This document shows positions 8,829 to 18,198 of a DNA stretch of 38,003 nucleotides, one piece after another. The translations under genes and the position numbers were made by a program. The stretch's first letter is position 1; each line of letters opens with the position of its first letter. Source of the DNA: Roseovarius sp. (GTDB lineage: Bacteria > Pseudomonadota > Alphaproteobacteria > Rhodobacterales > Rhodobacteraceae). The DNA lies in assembly GCA_026709325.1 (NCBI GenBank), contig JAPOTF010000031.1, forward strand, positions 1 to 38,003, given 5' to 3'. The notes under the pieces were generated by a model, which worked only from the letters and a program-made list of their open reading frames with translations, did no database searches and had not been told where the DNA came from.

Positions 8829-10073
8829 ATGAACATCAATTTATTTGGCCGTTCACTATTGGTGTCGGCGAGTATCCTTGCCCTGTCCGGCGGCATTGCC
8901 CAAGCGGCGGATTGCCCGATTAAAATCGGTGGCATGGCCCCGCTTTCGGCACCTGGCACGGTAGTTGGCGGCGAGGCAATGCGCGACGCGATGCTCATCG
9001 CGGAAGAGGATATAAATGCGGCTGGTGGAGTCCTAGGCTGCGACATTGACGTTGTGATTGGCGATACGGAGGGACTGCCTGAAAAAGGTACCGCGCTTAT
9101 GGAGAAATTCATAACGCAAGACGGCGTGGCCGCGGTCGGTGGCGGTTATCACAGTTCCGTTGGCGTGGCGGCAAAAGATGTTGCCGACGCTCGCGGCGTA
9201 CCAGTCGTTTTTGCCGAAACATGGAATGACACCATTACAGGCGACAAGCAGAAATACGTTTTCCGCATTGCGCCGCTTTCTTCATGGGCGTCATCCACAA
9301 TCTGGAAGCACGCTCTGGAAATTCCCGATGTTGAAAAGGTTGTCATTCTGACCGAAAACACGGACTACGGCATTCCCGCGGCGGAGGAAACCACCAAAGG
9401 CCTCGAGTCCGGTGGCAGGGAAGTGGTCACTTTTTCGGTTGACATAGGCACTCAGGACTATGCCGGCATTGTACAGAGGATAAAGGCCGAAAACCCGGAC
9501 ATGATTATCGTGCTTGCGACCGGCGAAGCGGGCTACAATTTTCAGCAGCAGGCATCTGACGCCGGCATCGGGTCGCAGGATATAATTTTCCATGCGGGCC
9601 AGGTATCGCTTGAGTCAAAAGCCTATTGGGAAAATGTGCCCGACGGTCTCTATGCCTTTGTTCAGCGCATTGGCGTTCCGGAAAACCTGTTTACAGATGA
9701 AGGCAAGGCGTTTGCGGCCAAGTACAAGGAGCGTACGGGAAAAGCGGCGGTGGAAAGCTACGCCATGGAAGCCTACGACTCAATCGCCATCATAGCGCAG
9801 GCAATCAATGAAGCGGGGTCCACAGACGGAGACGCCATGGTAAGCGCATTGGAGGCAATCGAGCACAACGGAACTTTGGGCAAAATCTATTTCCCATATG
9901 GTTCCGGCAAGGATCCCTCCGAGGATGGCAGAGGAGACGAGTGGTGGCACCAGTGGCCTGATGTCGCGCTTACCGTCATTCAGTATCAGGAAGAGGGTGA
10001 AAATTCCGGGGAGGCGACCATTGTCTGGCCCGACGCCTACAAAACGGGCGATGCGATTTACGTCAACCAGTAA
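8829..10073 (+). CDS. Liv-type ABC transporter periplasmic binding protein
   Basis: A 414-residue solute-binding protein of the branched-chain amino acid/amide (Peripla_BP_6) type. A signal peptide covers ~1-27, with cleavage at AQA-AD. The mature protein opens with the family pattern IKIGGMAPLS.PG, then RDAMLIAEEDINAAGG and the VAAVGGGYHSSV segment. GGAGGG lies just upstream of the ATG. It is the first gene of a five-gene importer operon. Despite the Liv name, members of this family bind amino acids, aliphatic amides, urea or aromatic acids. The neighbouring acyl-CoA synthetase favours an organic acid. A 95-base gap before the permease contrasts with the overlaps further on and may allow higher expression of this gene. 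Confidence 0.88.
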   Translation: MNINLFGRSLLVSASILALSGGIAQAADCPIKIGGMAPLSAPGTVVGGEAMRDAMLIAEEDINAAGGVLGCDIDVVIGDTEGLPEKGTALMEKFITQDGVAAVGGGYHSSVGVAAKDVADARGVPVVFAETWNDTITGDKQKYVFRIAPLSSWASSTIWKHALEIPDVEKVVILTENTDYGIPAAEETTKGLESGGREVVTFSVDIGTQDYAGIVQRIKAENPDMIIVLATGEAGYNFQQQASDAGIGSQDIIFHAGQVSLESKAYWENVPDGLYAFVQRIGVPENLFTDEGKAFAAKYKERTGKAAVESYAMEAYDSIAIIAQAINEAGSTDGDAMVSALEAIEHNGTLGKIYFPYGSGKDPSEDGRGDEWWHQWPDVALTVIQYQEEGENSGEATIVWPDAYKTGDAIYVNQ

Positions 10074-10168
10074 TCGACATATTTCCCCGGGCGGCCAGCA
10101 GGGAGGGCGTTCGGGGAGGCAATTCAAGGGCGGCAAGAGCAAGGTCTCTGCAGCCACAGGGGGCAAGA

Positions 10169-11437
10169 GTGGAATTTCCCGCGCTTTTCTGGGGTATTGT
10201 TGGCTGGATGATTGTTTGGGCGGTCGCCGGAAGCATTATCACAAGACGCCGCTATCTTTCACGCGACCTTGACACCTCGAACGCGAATTTCATCGGCGCC
10301 ATGGCGGGAGCTTCTCTCGGGCCGATTGGCATTGCCGCAATATGGGCGAAAACGCCGCAAACGTCGGGGCATCTATCAGTAGGTCTCGGCTTGCTGACAG
10401 TGTTGATTGTCGCGGTGACATTCAGCTTTGCCGATCCCGAAAACATATGCGTCACTTCCGGCAGTTTTGTGGCATCGCAATTCGTCAATGGATTGATAAT
10501 CGGCATAATATACGGATTTATGGCCCTCGGGCTTTCTCTGATATTCTCCATACTTGGCGTGGTTAGCTTCGCGCACGGCGAATTTTACATGATTGGCGGC
10601 ATGATGGTCTATTTTATCACCGCCGTCTGGCTTCCGGGCATCAACCCGCTTGTCGGAGTGCTGGGCGCGTGTTTTGTCGCCTTCGCAACAGGGGCGATAT
10701 TTGAACGGCTCATGCTTACGCCAATGTATCATGGAAAAATAGACCGGCCTGTTGAATACGGAATCCTCGCCACATTCGGCCTTGCCTTTACACTTCAATA
10801 TTTTGTTCAGGCGCTGGCGGGAGCAAATCCGGTCAAGGCAAAACGCTTCGTGACGTTTCCAAGATGGAGCTGGCCTGAATGGGCGGATCCCGCATGGATA
10901 AAAACGCGCGGGGGATCCTTGACCCTTTTTGATCAGGTGTCCATATCGTCACCGCGACTGACTGCCGCCGCAACCTGCATTCTTGTGCTTTTATCGTTGC
11001 TGTATCTGCTTAACCGCACATGGACAGGCAAAGCGTTGCGAGCCGTAAGCCAGGACCGGGAGGCCGCGGCAATTGCGGGAATAAATCCCGACAGAATGAA
11101 CATGCTTGCGTTTGCGCTCGGCGGCATGATTGCCGCGCTGGCGGGCGCTCTTCTGGTTCAGGCATTTAGCTGGCTCCCGCAGGTTGGCGCGATTCCGGCC
11201 ATGCGCTCGTTTGTAATTGTGGTTCTTGGAGGTTTGGGCTCTCTGCCCGGCGCCTTTGTTGGCGGCATTATGGTGGGGCTTGTCGAGGCGGCGGGAACGG
11301 GATGCGTTCCCGACGCTCAAAAGGCGGCGAGCTACATACCCGCCTACGGCATGATCGTTCTCACCCTCACCTTGCTGCTGCGGCCAACCGGCATGTTTGG
11401 ACGCCGCTTCGCAAGCAGCACGCACGGGCAGCACTGA
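10169..11437 (+). CDS. Liv-type ABC permease (LivH-like) with N-terminal membrane extension
   Basis: An inner-membrane permease subunit of 422 residues. The canonical LivH core begins near residue 104 (QFVNGLIIGIIYGFMALGLS, then GVVSFAHGEFYMIGG) and includes the cytoplasmic coupling region near RAVSQDREAAAIAGIN. The first ~100 residues are extra: hydrophobic segments at ~7-25, ~43-60 and ~70-88 suggest about three added membrane helices. LivH proteins are usually about 290-310 residues, so this is a genuine extension unless the start lies further in. The start is GTG at 10169, after a purine-rich GGGGGCAAGA. Without the extension there is no suitable start close to residue 104, which supports the long form. 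Followed by livM-like after one base. Confidence 0.85.
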   Translation: MEFPALFWGIVGWMIVWAVAGSIITRRRYLSRDLDTSNANFIGAMAGASLGPIGIAAIWAKTPQTSGHLSVGLGLLTVLIVAVTFSFADPENICVTSGSFVASQFVNGLIIGIIYGFMALGLSLIFSILGVVSFAHGEFYMIGGMMVYFITAVWLPGINPLVGVLGACFVAFATGAIFERLMLTPMYHGKIDRPVEYGILATFGLAFTLQYFVQALAGANPVKAKRFVTFPRWSWPEWADPAWIKTRGGSLTLFDQVSISSPRLTAAATCILVLLSLLYLLNRTWTGKALRAVSQDREAAAIAGINPDRMNMLAFALGGMIAALAGALLVQAFSWLPQVGAIPAMRSFVIVVLGGLGSLPGAFVGGIMVGLVEAAGTGCVPDAQKAASYIPAYGMIVLTLTLLLRPTGMFGRRFASSTHGQH

Positions 11438-11438
11438 C

Positions 11439-12644
11439 ATGAGAAAGCGGATTCCGAACATTGCCGGCGCAATCCTGCTGCTGTTTCTGCTGGCGTTCCC
11501 GCTAATCTACGGAAGACCGGATTACGATTACATCATGCACATCATGATAACCGGCTTCTTCTACGCAATTCTGGCCGCCAGCTGGTCAATGCTTACCGGC
11601 TATGCCGGACAGTTCTCTTTCGGGCACATGGGCTTCATGGCAATTGGCGCCTATACGACCGGACTGCTGTGCCATTACATATATCTGTCGCCGGAGCCCA
11701 CGGGTATTTGCTGGGAAAGGGGATTTTTCGATCAGTATCTGATTGTCGTCAATCCGATTGGCGTTACCTCCACAACGCTTACCCAGGATTGCCTCCGCCA
11801 GGCAATGGAGGTTTGGGACGGAACGGTAAAAGTCACCAAAATGCCCGTTCTTCTCGGAATCATCCTGGGCACGCTAATGGGGGCGCTTGCCGGATTTTTG
11901 GTTGGAATGCTTGTACTTCGCTTGCGCGCGGCCTATCTCGCCCTGTTTACACTTGGGTTTTCGGAAATACTCAAAGCCGCGATATCCGCCGAAATAGAGA
12001 TTACGAGAGGTCAGGCCGGACTTGAACTTCCACCCCTCTATCCGGAAGGCGTAACTCTGTTTGGCCACTATTTTGGACCCACCGCCAAGCTTCCTCCATA
12101 TTACACCATGCTTGCTCTGCTGCTATTGTGTCTTGGCATTCTGGCATGGCTTGCACGATCAAAATTTGGGCTCTTTGTTCGGGCGTTGCGCGAAGATCAG
12201 GACGCGGCCGCGGCGCTCGGCGTCAACATTACCCGCTACAAGGTACTTGTATTTACAATCACCTGCTCGATGGCGGCGGCGGCGGGCGCGGTTCAGGGGC
12301 ACTATGTGCAAATCATAACACCCAACATGCTGTTCCTTTTGCAGATGAGCCTGGTGGTTGCCATGGCGGTAATTGGCGGACTGGAAAATTTCGTCGCGGC
12401 GGCAATTGGAGCGATTTTCCTTCAGGTTATGCTTGAACTGCTGCGCAACAGCTTTGTGATAGGTGGCATAGAGGTCGACATGACAATATGGCGGCTTGTG
12501 TTTTTCGGCATTTTGCTGATGGTCACATTGCGCTTTTTCCGAAACGGCCTTATCGCTCCGCTTATATCGCATTTCAGGCGGTCGGGCATTGCCGAGGAAA
12601 CCATCGCAAAGCGCAAGATCGATGCCGGGGGCGCAGGATCGTGA
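11439..12644 (+). CDS. Liv-type ABC permease (LivM-like)
   Basis: The second permease subunit, 401 residues, starting one base after the preceding stop (TGA-C-ATG). It has the LivM pattern: YIMHIMITGFFYAILAASWS, then GYAGQFSFGHMGFMAIGAY, and a later coupling loop FVRALREDQDAAAALGVN. About nine or ten hydrophobic segments are visible. An insert of roughly 60 residues after the first glycine-rich motif, with several cysteines (GICWERGFF, TQDCLRQAM), is longer than in typical LivM. It forms the transmembrane channel with the upstream LivH-like subunit. Confidence 0.88.
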   Translation: MRKRIPNIAGAILLLFLLAFPLIYGRPDYDYIMHIMITGFFYAILAASWSMLTGYAGQFSFGHMGFMAIGAYTTGLLCHYIYLSPEPTGICWERGFFDQYLIVVNPIGVTSTTLTQDCLRQAMEVWDGTVKVTKMPVLLGIILGTLMGALAGFLVGMLVLRLRAAYLALFTLGFSEILKAAISAEIEITRGQAGLELPPLYPEGVTLFGHYFGPTAKLPPYYTMLALLLLCLGILAWLARSKFGLFVRALREDQDAAAALGVNITRYKVLVFTITCSMAAAAGAVQGHYVQIITPNMLFLLQMSLVVAMAVIGGLENFVAAAIGAIFLQVMLELLRNSFVIGGIEVDMTIWRLVFFGILLMVTLRFFRNGLIAPLISHFRRSGIAEETIAKRKIDAGGAGS

Positions 12645-13378
12645 TTCATCTCGGCATTTCAAATCTGCACAAGAAATTTGGCGGCAACCATGTGTTGAAG
12701 GGCGTCAACTTTGAAGTGAACGGCCCTGAACTGATTGGGCTAATAGGGCCGAATGGAGCCGGCAAGACCACTCTAACAAACATTTTGGACGGCGCGATTA
12801 AACCCGCAAGCGGGACGGTCTACCTAAACGGGGAAAGGATTGATCAACTTCCGCCATACGAGGTTGCCCGTGCCGGTCTTGGCCGCACATTCCAGGTCAC
12901 AAGATCATTCAGGCGCATGACGGTGCTCGAGAATCTCTATGTCCCCTCACTGGCGCTTGGCAACGCTCGCTCCCGCTCCGAATTGCGAGAAAAGGCGATG
13001 GACGTTCTGGAATTTCTTACCATTGAACATCTTCGAAACGAATTCGCCATGGCGCTTTCCGGCGGTCAGCAAAAGCTCCTGGAACTTGGCCGATTGCTGA
13101 TGCTTGATCCGGACGTGGTCATTCTGGACGAGCCATTTGCCGGTGTGCATCCAAGGCTCATGGATGTCATTCACGCCTACATCAAGAGGGTTAACGAGGA
13201 AGGCAAGGCGATAATAATCATTAGCCATCAGATGGATTCGATTTTCTCCCTAAGCCAGCGGCTTCTGGTTTTGAATTTTGGCGATCTGATCGCGGACGGA
13301 CCTCCTGAAAGCGTTAAAAACGATCCCGCGGTAATCGAGGCCTATCTGGGGTCTCATGGCGATGAGGTGGCGGCATGA
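12641..13378 (+). CDS. Liv-type ABC ATPase (LivG-like)
   Basis: A 245-residue ATPase. It has Walker A GPNGAGKTT, the long LivG-type insertion after the Q-loop (GLGRTFQVTRSFRRMTVLEN), signature LSGGQQKLLELGR, Walker B VVILDEPFAG and an H-loop in ISHQMD. The chosen start is GTG at 12641, which overlaps the livM-like stop as GTGA; a long open frame before it is in livM and not family-like. Translational coupling is likely. Energises the importer. Confidence 0.88.
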   Translation: MIHLGISNLHKKFGGNHVLKGVNFEVNGPELIGLIGPNGAGKTTLTNILDGAIKPASGTVYLNGERIDQLPPYEVARAGLGRTFQVTRSFRRMTVLENLYVPSLALGNARSRSELREKAMDVLEFLTIEHLRNEFAMALSGGQQKLLELGRLLMLDPDVVILDEPFAGVHPRLMDVIHAYIKRVNEEGKAIIIISHQMDSIFSLSQRLLVLNFGDLIADGPPESVKNDPAVIEAYLGSHGDEVAA

Positions 13379-14100
13379 AAGCGGAGGCCTCCACCGTTCT
13401 CGAGATGCGGGATCTGTCCGTTGGGTACTACCGCGATCTGAACATCCTGTCGGATTTGAACGTCAAGGCCCGTCAAGGGCAGGTTACCGCGATACTTGGC
13501 GCAAACGGAGTGGGCAAGTCAACCGCCCTGAAAGCGGCCTTTGGCTTTCTTGCTCCAAGCCAGGGGGATATTCTTCTCAAGGACGAAAGCATACTCAAGA
13601 TTCCAACCCACGAGAAGATACTCAAGGGATTGGCATACGTTCCCCAGCAGCCCGGCGTGTTCAAGGACATGACCGTTGAGGAGAACCTGGAACTGGGAGG
13701 ATGGACCTTCCGTGAAAACAGACGGCTGGTTCGCGAAAAAATGGAAGCCAATTACGAGCGATTTCCCGCTTTGCGCAACAAGCGAAAGCAGATTACCGGC
13801 GAATTGTCCGGCGGCCAGCAGAGGATGGTTGAAATTGGCCGCACATTGATGTCCGAACCGATTATGCTTCTGGTTGACGAACCCACAGCCGGTCTGTCCA
13901 GAATGCTGTCTGAAGAAGTCTATCTGATGCTTGCGGATTTGGCAAAAATCGATGGGCTGACAATATTGCTGGTTGATCAGGAAATACGCCAGGCGCTTAA
14001 AATCGCGGATTACGTGTATGTTCTCGAACTTGGCAGAAACAAGTTTGAAGGCCCATCTTCCGAATTTGACGATCTCGAAAAGGCATTCTGGATCGCTTGA
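13375..14100 (+). CDS. Liv-type ABC ATPase (LivF-like)
   Basis: A 241-residue ATPase, the last gene of the operon, overlapping the previous one by ATGA. Walker A is GANGVGKST, the signature LSGGQQRMVEIGR and Walker B LLVDEPTAGLS. The H-loop position reads VDQEIRQAL, the histidine-free form normal for LivF. It pairs with the LivG-like subunit. It is convergent with the M20 peptidase. Confidence 0.88.
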   Translation: MKAEASTVLEMRDLSVGYYRDLNILSDLNVKARQGQVTAILGANGVGKSTALKAAFGFLAPSQGDILLKDESILKIPTHEKILKGLAYVPQQPGVFKDMTVEENLELGGWTFRENRRLVREKMEANYERFPALRNKRKQITGELSGGQQRMVEIGRTLMSEPIMLLVDEPTAGLSRMLSEEVYLMLADLAKIDGLTILLVDQEIRQALKIADYVYVLELGRNKFEGPSSEFDDLEKAFWIA

Positions 14101-14138
14101 ACAGAATGCAATTCAGACGCGGCACTACGATATCTTGA

Positions 14139-14154
14139 GCGTTTGGTGAAACGC
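14139..14154 (+). repeat. Hairpin after the Liv-type operon
   Basis: GCGTTT-GGTG-AAACGC is a perfect 6-bp stem with a tetraloop, 39 bases after the LivF-like stop. No T run follows (CACTTC), so it may be a transcript 3'-end stem rather than an intrinsic terminator. Confidence 0.35.
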
Positions 14155-14267
14155 CACTTCATCTGATTGCCGGGGTTTGGATTGGTTCGGCAGATGGCTT
14201 CATTTTTATCAGCCTTCAAAAGTGGCAGACTCAAAATACGATGCCGGTATTTGAAGGCCGGTCCGGT

Positions 14268-15653
14268 TTATGCATTTGGCTCTCCAATATCCCAAAAGAG
14301 ACCGGCCATGATCCTAAGGGCGTCATGGCACGTACTTTTGAGCACATGTTCATCTGGCGCGTGTTGCGAGCAGCCGCGATAGGAGTGCGGCACCCAGACT
14401 GTAGGCAGGTTCAGAATGTCTGAAAAAGCGTCATTTGGCAGTGATCCGGCAAGGTTGGGAAGGATATGGGGTGCGCGGCCCGAGGTTCGTTCCAGCGACT
14501 GCACCACGCGTGCCACCCAGGGGTGATCGGGATTCAGCCTTGTCGCGGCGAAAGATCCATCTTCGTTTTCGACAATCTGAACCTGACCAAAGCCCTCGCG
14601 GTCCAGATGCCTGCGCAACGCGGGCAAGATATCCCCCGCATCCGTGCCAACCACGTAGCGTAGCTGGCATGTTGCGCGGGCGCGATCCGAGATCGCGTTT
14701 ACAGGCGCTTCGGGGATCCCGCTTTTCATGGCAAGGACGGCAAAGCTGTTCCAGCCAAAGACGCGTTCGGCGGGAGTTAGAGTTTCCTCTCCCCAATCCA
14801 GGTCAATCAATTTGCCCTCGCCGCCTTCGATTGGCAGGTCGCGCAAGGCGGCGCGAATATTGTCGGTAAGGCTGGTGGGTCGCCACTCGCGGATGCGGAT
14901 CTGCCCGCGCGCATCGGTGATCGTCGAAAGCGCCTGCGCCAGTATCATCGCGGGATCGGCCAGAAGCCCGCCCCAATTTCCCGAATGATGCGCCCCGGTA
15001 CGCAATTCAACAAGCAGATCAAAGCTGAGCCCTCCTCGCGATCCCATGAACACCGAGGGCGTCTCCGGCTCCAGGCGCGGCCCGTCCGAGGCGATAAGCA
15101 CATCCGCCGCCAGGATATCCGCCTGAGCCGCGCAAAAGGCGTGCAATCCCGGGGAACCGATTTCTTCCGACATCTCGACCAGCACCTTGACGTTGAAGCC
15201 AAGCTTGCCGCGCGTGGCCAGCACCGCCTCCATCGCGGCAAAATTGATCAGATGCTGCGCCTTGTTGTCGGCACTGCCGCGACCGTAGAGTCGGTCATCC
15301 TCTTCGACAAGACGAAACGGGTTCAGGCCATCGCGCCATTGATCGGTTTGAGCGCGGATCACGTCGCCATGGCCGTAGGTCAGGATGGTCGGCAAGTGGT
15401 CCGCCTCATGCCGCTGGCCGACAAGGAAAGGGCCGGCATTGGGCTCGGGGTTGGGATGGATATCACAGGCAAAACCCATGCGCGTCAGATGGGGTGCGAT
15501 GGCGGTTTCGAGATATCGACGCAACTCTGGCGCCCGTGCGGGATCTTGACTTTCAGTCTCGTAGGAGACCCAGTCGGCCAGGTCATCCTGGAAACGGCCA
15601 TCTTCGAAATAGGCGGCCACGGTGGCCAGCACGTCGTCTCTGGCCGCAGTCAT
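14268..15653 (-). CDS. M20-family metallopeptidase (ArgE/DapE/carboxypeptidase type)
   Basis: A 461-residue cytosolic zinc hydrolase. Metal and catalytic positions visible: His95 and Asp97 (GHGDV), Asp129 (GRGSADNKAQH), the catalytic Glu163-Glu164 pair (MSEEIGSPG), ASDGP and a C-terminal His in GCSQHAPDEH. The region RTGAHHSGNWGG is the start of the dimerisation domain. M20 enzymes cleave dipeptides, C-terminal residues or N-acyl amino acids, so this one could hydrolyse imported peptides or N-acetylglutamate. It is the last gene of the peptide-importer operon, overlapping ggt by ATGA. Composition is GC-rich like the rest of the operon. Exact substrate is unknown. Confidence 0.85.
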   Translation of the reverse strand: MTAARDDVLATVAAYFEDGRFQDDLADWVSYETESQDPARAPELRRYLETAIAPHLTRMGFACDIHPNPEPNAGPFLVGQRHEADHLPTILTYGHGDVIRAQTDQWRDGLNPFRLVEEDDRLYGRGSADNKAQHLINFAAMEAVLATRGKLGFNVKVLVEMSEEIGSPGLHAFCAAQADILAADVLIASDGPRLEPETPSVFMGSRGGLSFDLLVELRTGAHHSGNWGGLLADPAMILAQALSTITDARGQIRIREWRPTSLTDNIRAALRDLPIEGGEGKLIDLDWGEETLTPAERVFGWNSFAVLAMKSGIPEAPVNAISDRARATCQLRYVVGTDAGDILPALRRHLDREGFGQVQIVENEDGSFAATRLNPDHPWVARVVQSLERTSGRAPHILPNLAGSLPNDAFSDILNLPTVWVPHSYRGCSQHAPDEHVLKSTCHDALRIMAGLFWDIGEPNA

Positions 15654-17218
15654 TCCGCCACGGCCTCGGCCCAGGGCGCCATGGTCTCCGCCACGGCCAT
15701 CGCGCCAGATGGCCCGGACTCCGCGATGCCCGGGCAGGCGAAATTTAACGGATAGGCCGTGCGCGGCGCGGAAACCAGAGAGGGGAGCGCCTTGCCAAGC
15801 GCGGCCAGAATCGTCTCGTGCATGGCATCGTCGGCGATTGTCACATCTGCCATGGAACTGTCGATCCGCGCGGTATGCATGGCCGTTTCCAGATCCATGT
15901 CATAATCCAGAAGAAAGGACGCAAGCTGGGCCACCACAGGCATGATCTTGCGCCCGCCCGAGCCTCCAAGCGCGATGCGCCGCCCGTCAAGATGTTCCAG
16001 AAGCGTTGGCGCCATGTTGGAAAGACACCGTTTGGCAGGTCCAATGGAATTGGGTCTGCCCGGTTCGGGGTCAAACCACATGATGCCGTTGTTCATCAAA
16101 ACGCCCGTGTCCGGCAACATCAGCCGCGAGCCGAACATGGACAGCAGCGTTTGAGTAACGGACACGGTCGTCCCATCTCGATCCACCACGTTGAAATGGG
16201 TGGTGCAGCTCGGGACGGGCTCTTGTGCCACATCGCCCATTTCGCTCAGGCGGACTGCATTGGCGGCGCGGATCGCCGTGTCATAGGCGATATAGGCCGC
16301 CGCATCGGGGCTGTTGCCCCTGGGTTGCCAATCCGATAGCAGATCCAGCACATTTTCCATTGTAGGGCCTGCCGTGAGTTCGGGGGTGCTGAACACTTTG
16401 TGCCCGCGATAGGCCACCTCGGAGGCCGTTACGATCCGCGCCCGGTAATTGGCGAAATCCTCAAGGCCGTGGCGTCCACCCTGATCGTTCAGCTCCTCCA
16501 CGAGCCGCTTGGCCAGCGCGCCGCGATAGAAGCAGTCGGGGCCATCTTGCGCCAGACCTTCCAGCGTGTCGGCGAGAGGAGACAGGTCGCATCGGGTTTG
16601 GCTCAAAGCGGTCCAGGCCGACGCCTTTGGAAAACCGTTCGCATCCAGAAATGCCGCCCGCGAACCGGGGTATTGCGCAAGTTGGGGTGCGGCGCTAGCC
16701 AGCGCCAGCTGGCAATACCAGTCGACGAGAAGCCCGGCCCGCGCCTCGGCTATGGCCGGAGCCAGCAACTCGGCCCAGGGGCGCGTGCAGAAGGTGTCGT
16801 GAGCCAGTCCCATACCGGCCACGACGCCGGGAATGGCAACCGCGCGCGCGCCGAAGACATTTGCGTTGTCCCGCACTACCGGCCATGGGAACAGATCGTT
16901 CGATGCGCCACCGACAACGGGGTAGTCATCCACTCGAAGCCCCGCCGGACTGCGCATCCCGAAATCGACCACCTGCCCGCCGGCATCCCCCGAGCGGCGC
17001 AGAATCATGTAGCCGCCACCTCCAATCCCGCTCATCCACGGCTCGACCACGCCCAGCGCAAAGGACATGGACACCGCCGCATCCACGGCATTGCCGCCAT
17101 CGCGCAGGACCTGCGCGCCTATCTCCGAGGCTATGCGGTTTTGCGAAACAACCACCCCGCCCGCGCCGTGAACGGCGGGTTTGCGGGTGATCTGGCCCGT
17201 GGACAATGCGCGACTCAT
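15650..17218 (-). CDS. ggt: Gamma-glutamyltransferase, apparently cytosolic
   Basis: Cleaves gamma-glutamyl bonds by Ntn-type catalysis. The 522-residue precursor starts at 17218, with AGGAGA before an ATGA overlap with the OppF-like gene; 30 codons upstream in frame are rejected. The family N-terminus GGVVVSQN...GGNAVDAAVS and the SGIGGGGY motif are present. Autocleavage is expected before Thr339 in CTTHFNVVD, giving a small subunit of ~184 residues that carries NNGIMWF, LSNMAPTL and GGSGGRKIMP. No signal peptide is visible: the protein begins [19 protein letters not shown]. coli GGT is periplasmic, so this form probably acts inside the cell on imported peptides, consistent with its position in an importer operon. 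Substrate stereochemistry (L- or D-glutamyl) is not readable. Confidence 0.9.
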   Translation of the reverse strand: MSRALSTGQITRKPAVHGAGGVVVSQNRIASEIGAQVLRDGGNAVDAAVSMSFALGVVEPWMSGIGGGGYMILRRSGDAGGQVVDFGMRSPAGLRVDDYPVVGGASNDLFPWPVVRDNANVFGARAVAIPGVVAGMGLAHDTFCTRPWAELLAPAIAEARAGLLVDWYCQLALASAAPQLAQYPGSRAAFLDANGFPKASAWTALSQTRCDLSPLADTLEGLAQDGPDCFYRGALAKRLVEELNDQGGRHGLEDFANYRARIVTASEVAYRGHKVFSTPELTAGPTMENVLDLLSDWQPRGNSPDAAAYIAYDTAIRAANAVRLSEMGDVAQEPVPSCTTHFNVVDRDGTTVSVTQTLLSMFGSRLMLPDTGVLMNNGIMWFDPEPGRPNSIGPAKRCLSNMAPTLLEHLDGRRIALGGSGGRKIMPVVAQLASFLLDYDMDLETAMHTARIDSSMADVTIADDAMHETILAALGKALPSLVSAPRTAYPLNFACPGIAESGPSGAMAVAETMAPWAEAVAE

Positions 17219-18198
17219 GCCATTTCTCCTTGATGTGCGGGATCGTGAAGGTGACACGTCACAAAGCCGGAATCCTGATCCACGGGCTCTGGACGTTTCC
17301 GGCTGCACAGTGCCGTGGCGGAGGGGCAGCGCGGATGGAAAGTGCAGCCGGACGGCGGCTCGACCGGGTTGGGAAAATTACCGTCCATATTCACATCGGG
17401 CACCCCAAGCGAGGGATCTGGCGTCAGGATCGAGTCGAGCAGCGCCGAGGCATAGGGATGTTTCGGAGCATCGAAAATCCGGTCTGCCGGGGCCTGCTCG
17501 ACCACGCGACCCAGATACATAACAGCCACGCGGCTGGCGATATGCTCCACCACAGCCAGATTGTGACTGATAAACAGATAGGTCAGACCCAACTCGTCCC
17601 GCAGATCCATCAACAGGTTCAGTATCTGGGACTGGACCGAGACATCCAGCGCCGAGGTCGGCTCGTCGCAAATCACCACCTTGGGCCGCATGATCAGCGC
17701 GCGCGCAATGGCCACTCGCTGCCGCTGGCCGCCAGACATCTGGCTGGGGCTGGCATCGATCAGGCGCTGCGGCAGGCCGACAAGGTCCAACATGCCGCCG
17801 ACCTCTTTATCCCACTCGCGGCTTTCAACCACATCATGCACGCGCAGGGGAAGCGTGATGATCTCTCGCACGGTTTTGCGAGGATTGAGCGATGAATAGG
17901 GATCCTGAAAAATCGGCTGGATGCGACGGGCGATCCATTTTCGGTCATGACTGGCAAAGGGTTGGCCATAGACGTGAACTTCGCCGTTGGTTGGTTGCTC
18001 CAGGCCAAGCAGCACCTTGGCGAGCGTTGATTTCCCGCAGCCGCTTTCGCCCACGAGTCCCAACACCTCCCCCTTGCGCAGTTGCAGGCTTATGTTGTCC
18101 AGCGCGCGCAATGGTTTGGAACCGCCAAACAGGCCCTGGGAAATTCGGTAGGTTTTGGTCACGCCCGACAACTCCAGCGCGATACCGGTCTCTGTCAT
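17215..18198 (-). CDS. Oligopeptide/dipeptide ABC ATPase (OppF/DppF type)
   Basis: A 327-residue ATPase. Walker [11 protein letters not shown]-loop [11 protein letters not shown], signature [15 protein letters not shown], Walker [16 protein letters not shown]-loop FISHNL. The C-terminal oligopeptide-transporter extension [14 protein letters not shown] contains the cysteine pattern often linked to an Fe-S cluster. The start at 18198 shares its A with the upstream TGA (TGATG); a GTG at 18213 is rejected. Works with the OppD-like partner. Confidence 0.92.
   Translation of the reverse strand: MTETGIALELSGVTKTYRISQGLFGGSKPLRALDNISLQLRKGEVLGLVGESGCGKSTLAKVLLGLEQPTNGEVHVYGQPFASHDRKWIARRIQPIFQDPYSSLNPRKTVREIITLPLRVHDVVESREWDKEVGGMLDLVGLPQRLIDASPSQMSGGQRQRVAIARALIMRPKVVICDEPTSALDVSVQSQILNLLMDLRDELGLTYLFISHNLAVVEHIASRVAVMYLGRVVEQAPADRIFDAPKHPYASALLDSILTPDPSLGVPDVNMDGNFPNPVEPPSGCTFHPRCPSATALCSRKRPEPVDQDSGFVTCHLHDPAHQGEMA

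Noticed and set aside
15818-16339. Plus-strand ORF inside ggt
   Set aside because: Antisense shadow in GC-rich DNA; the minus frame carries all GGT motifs.
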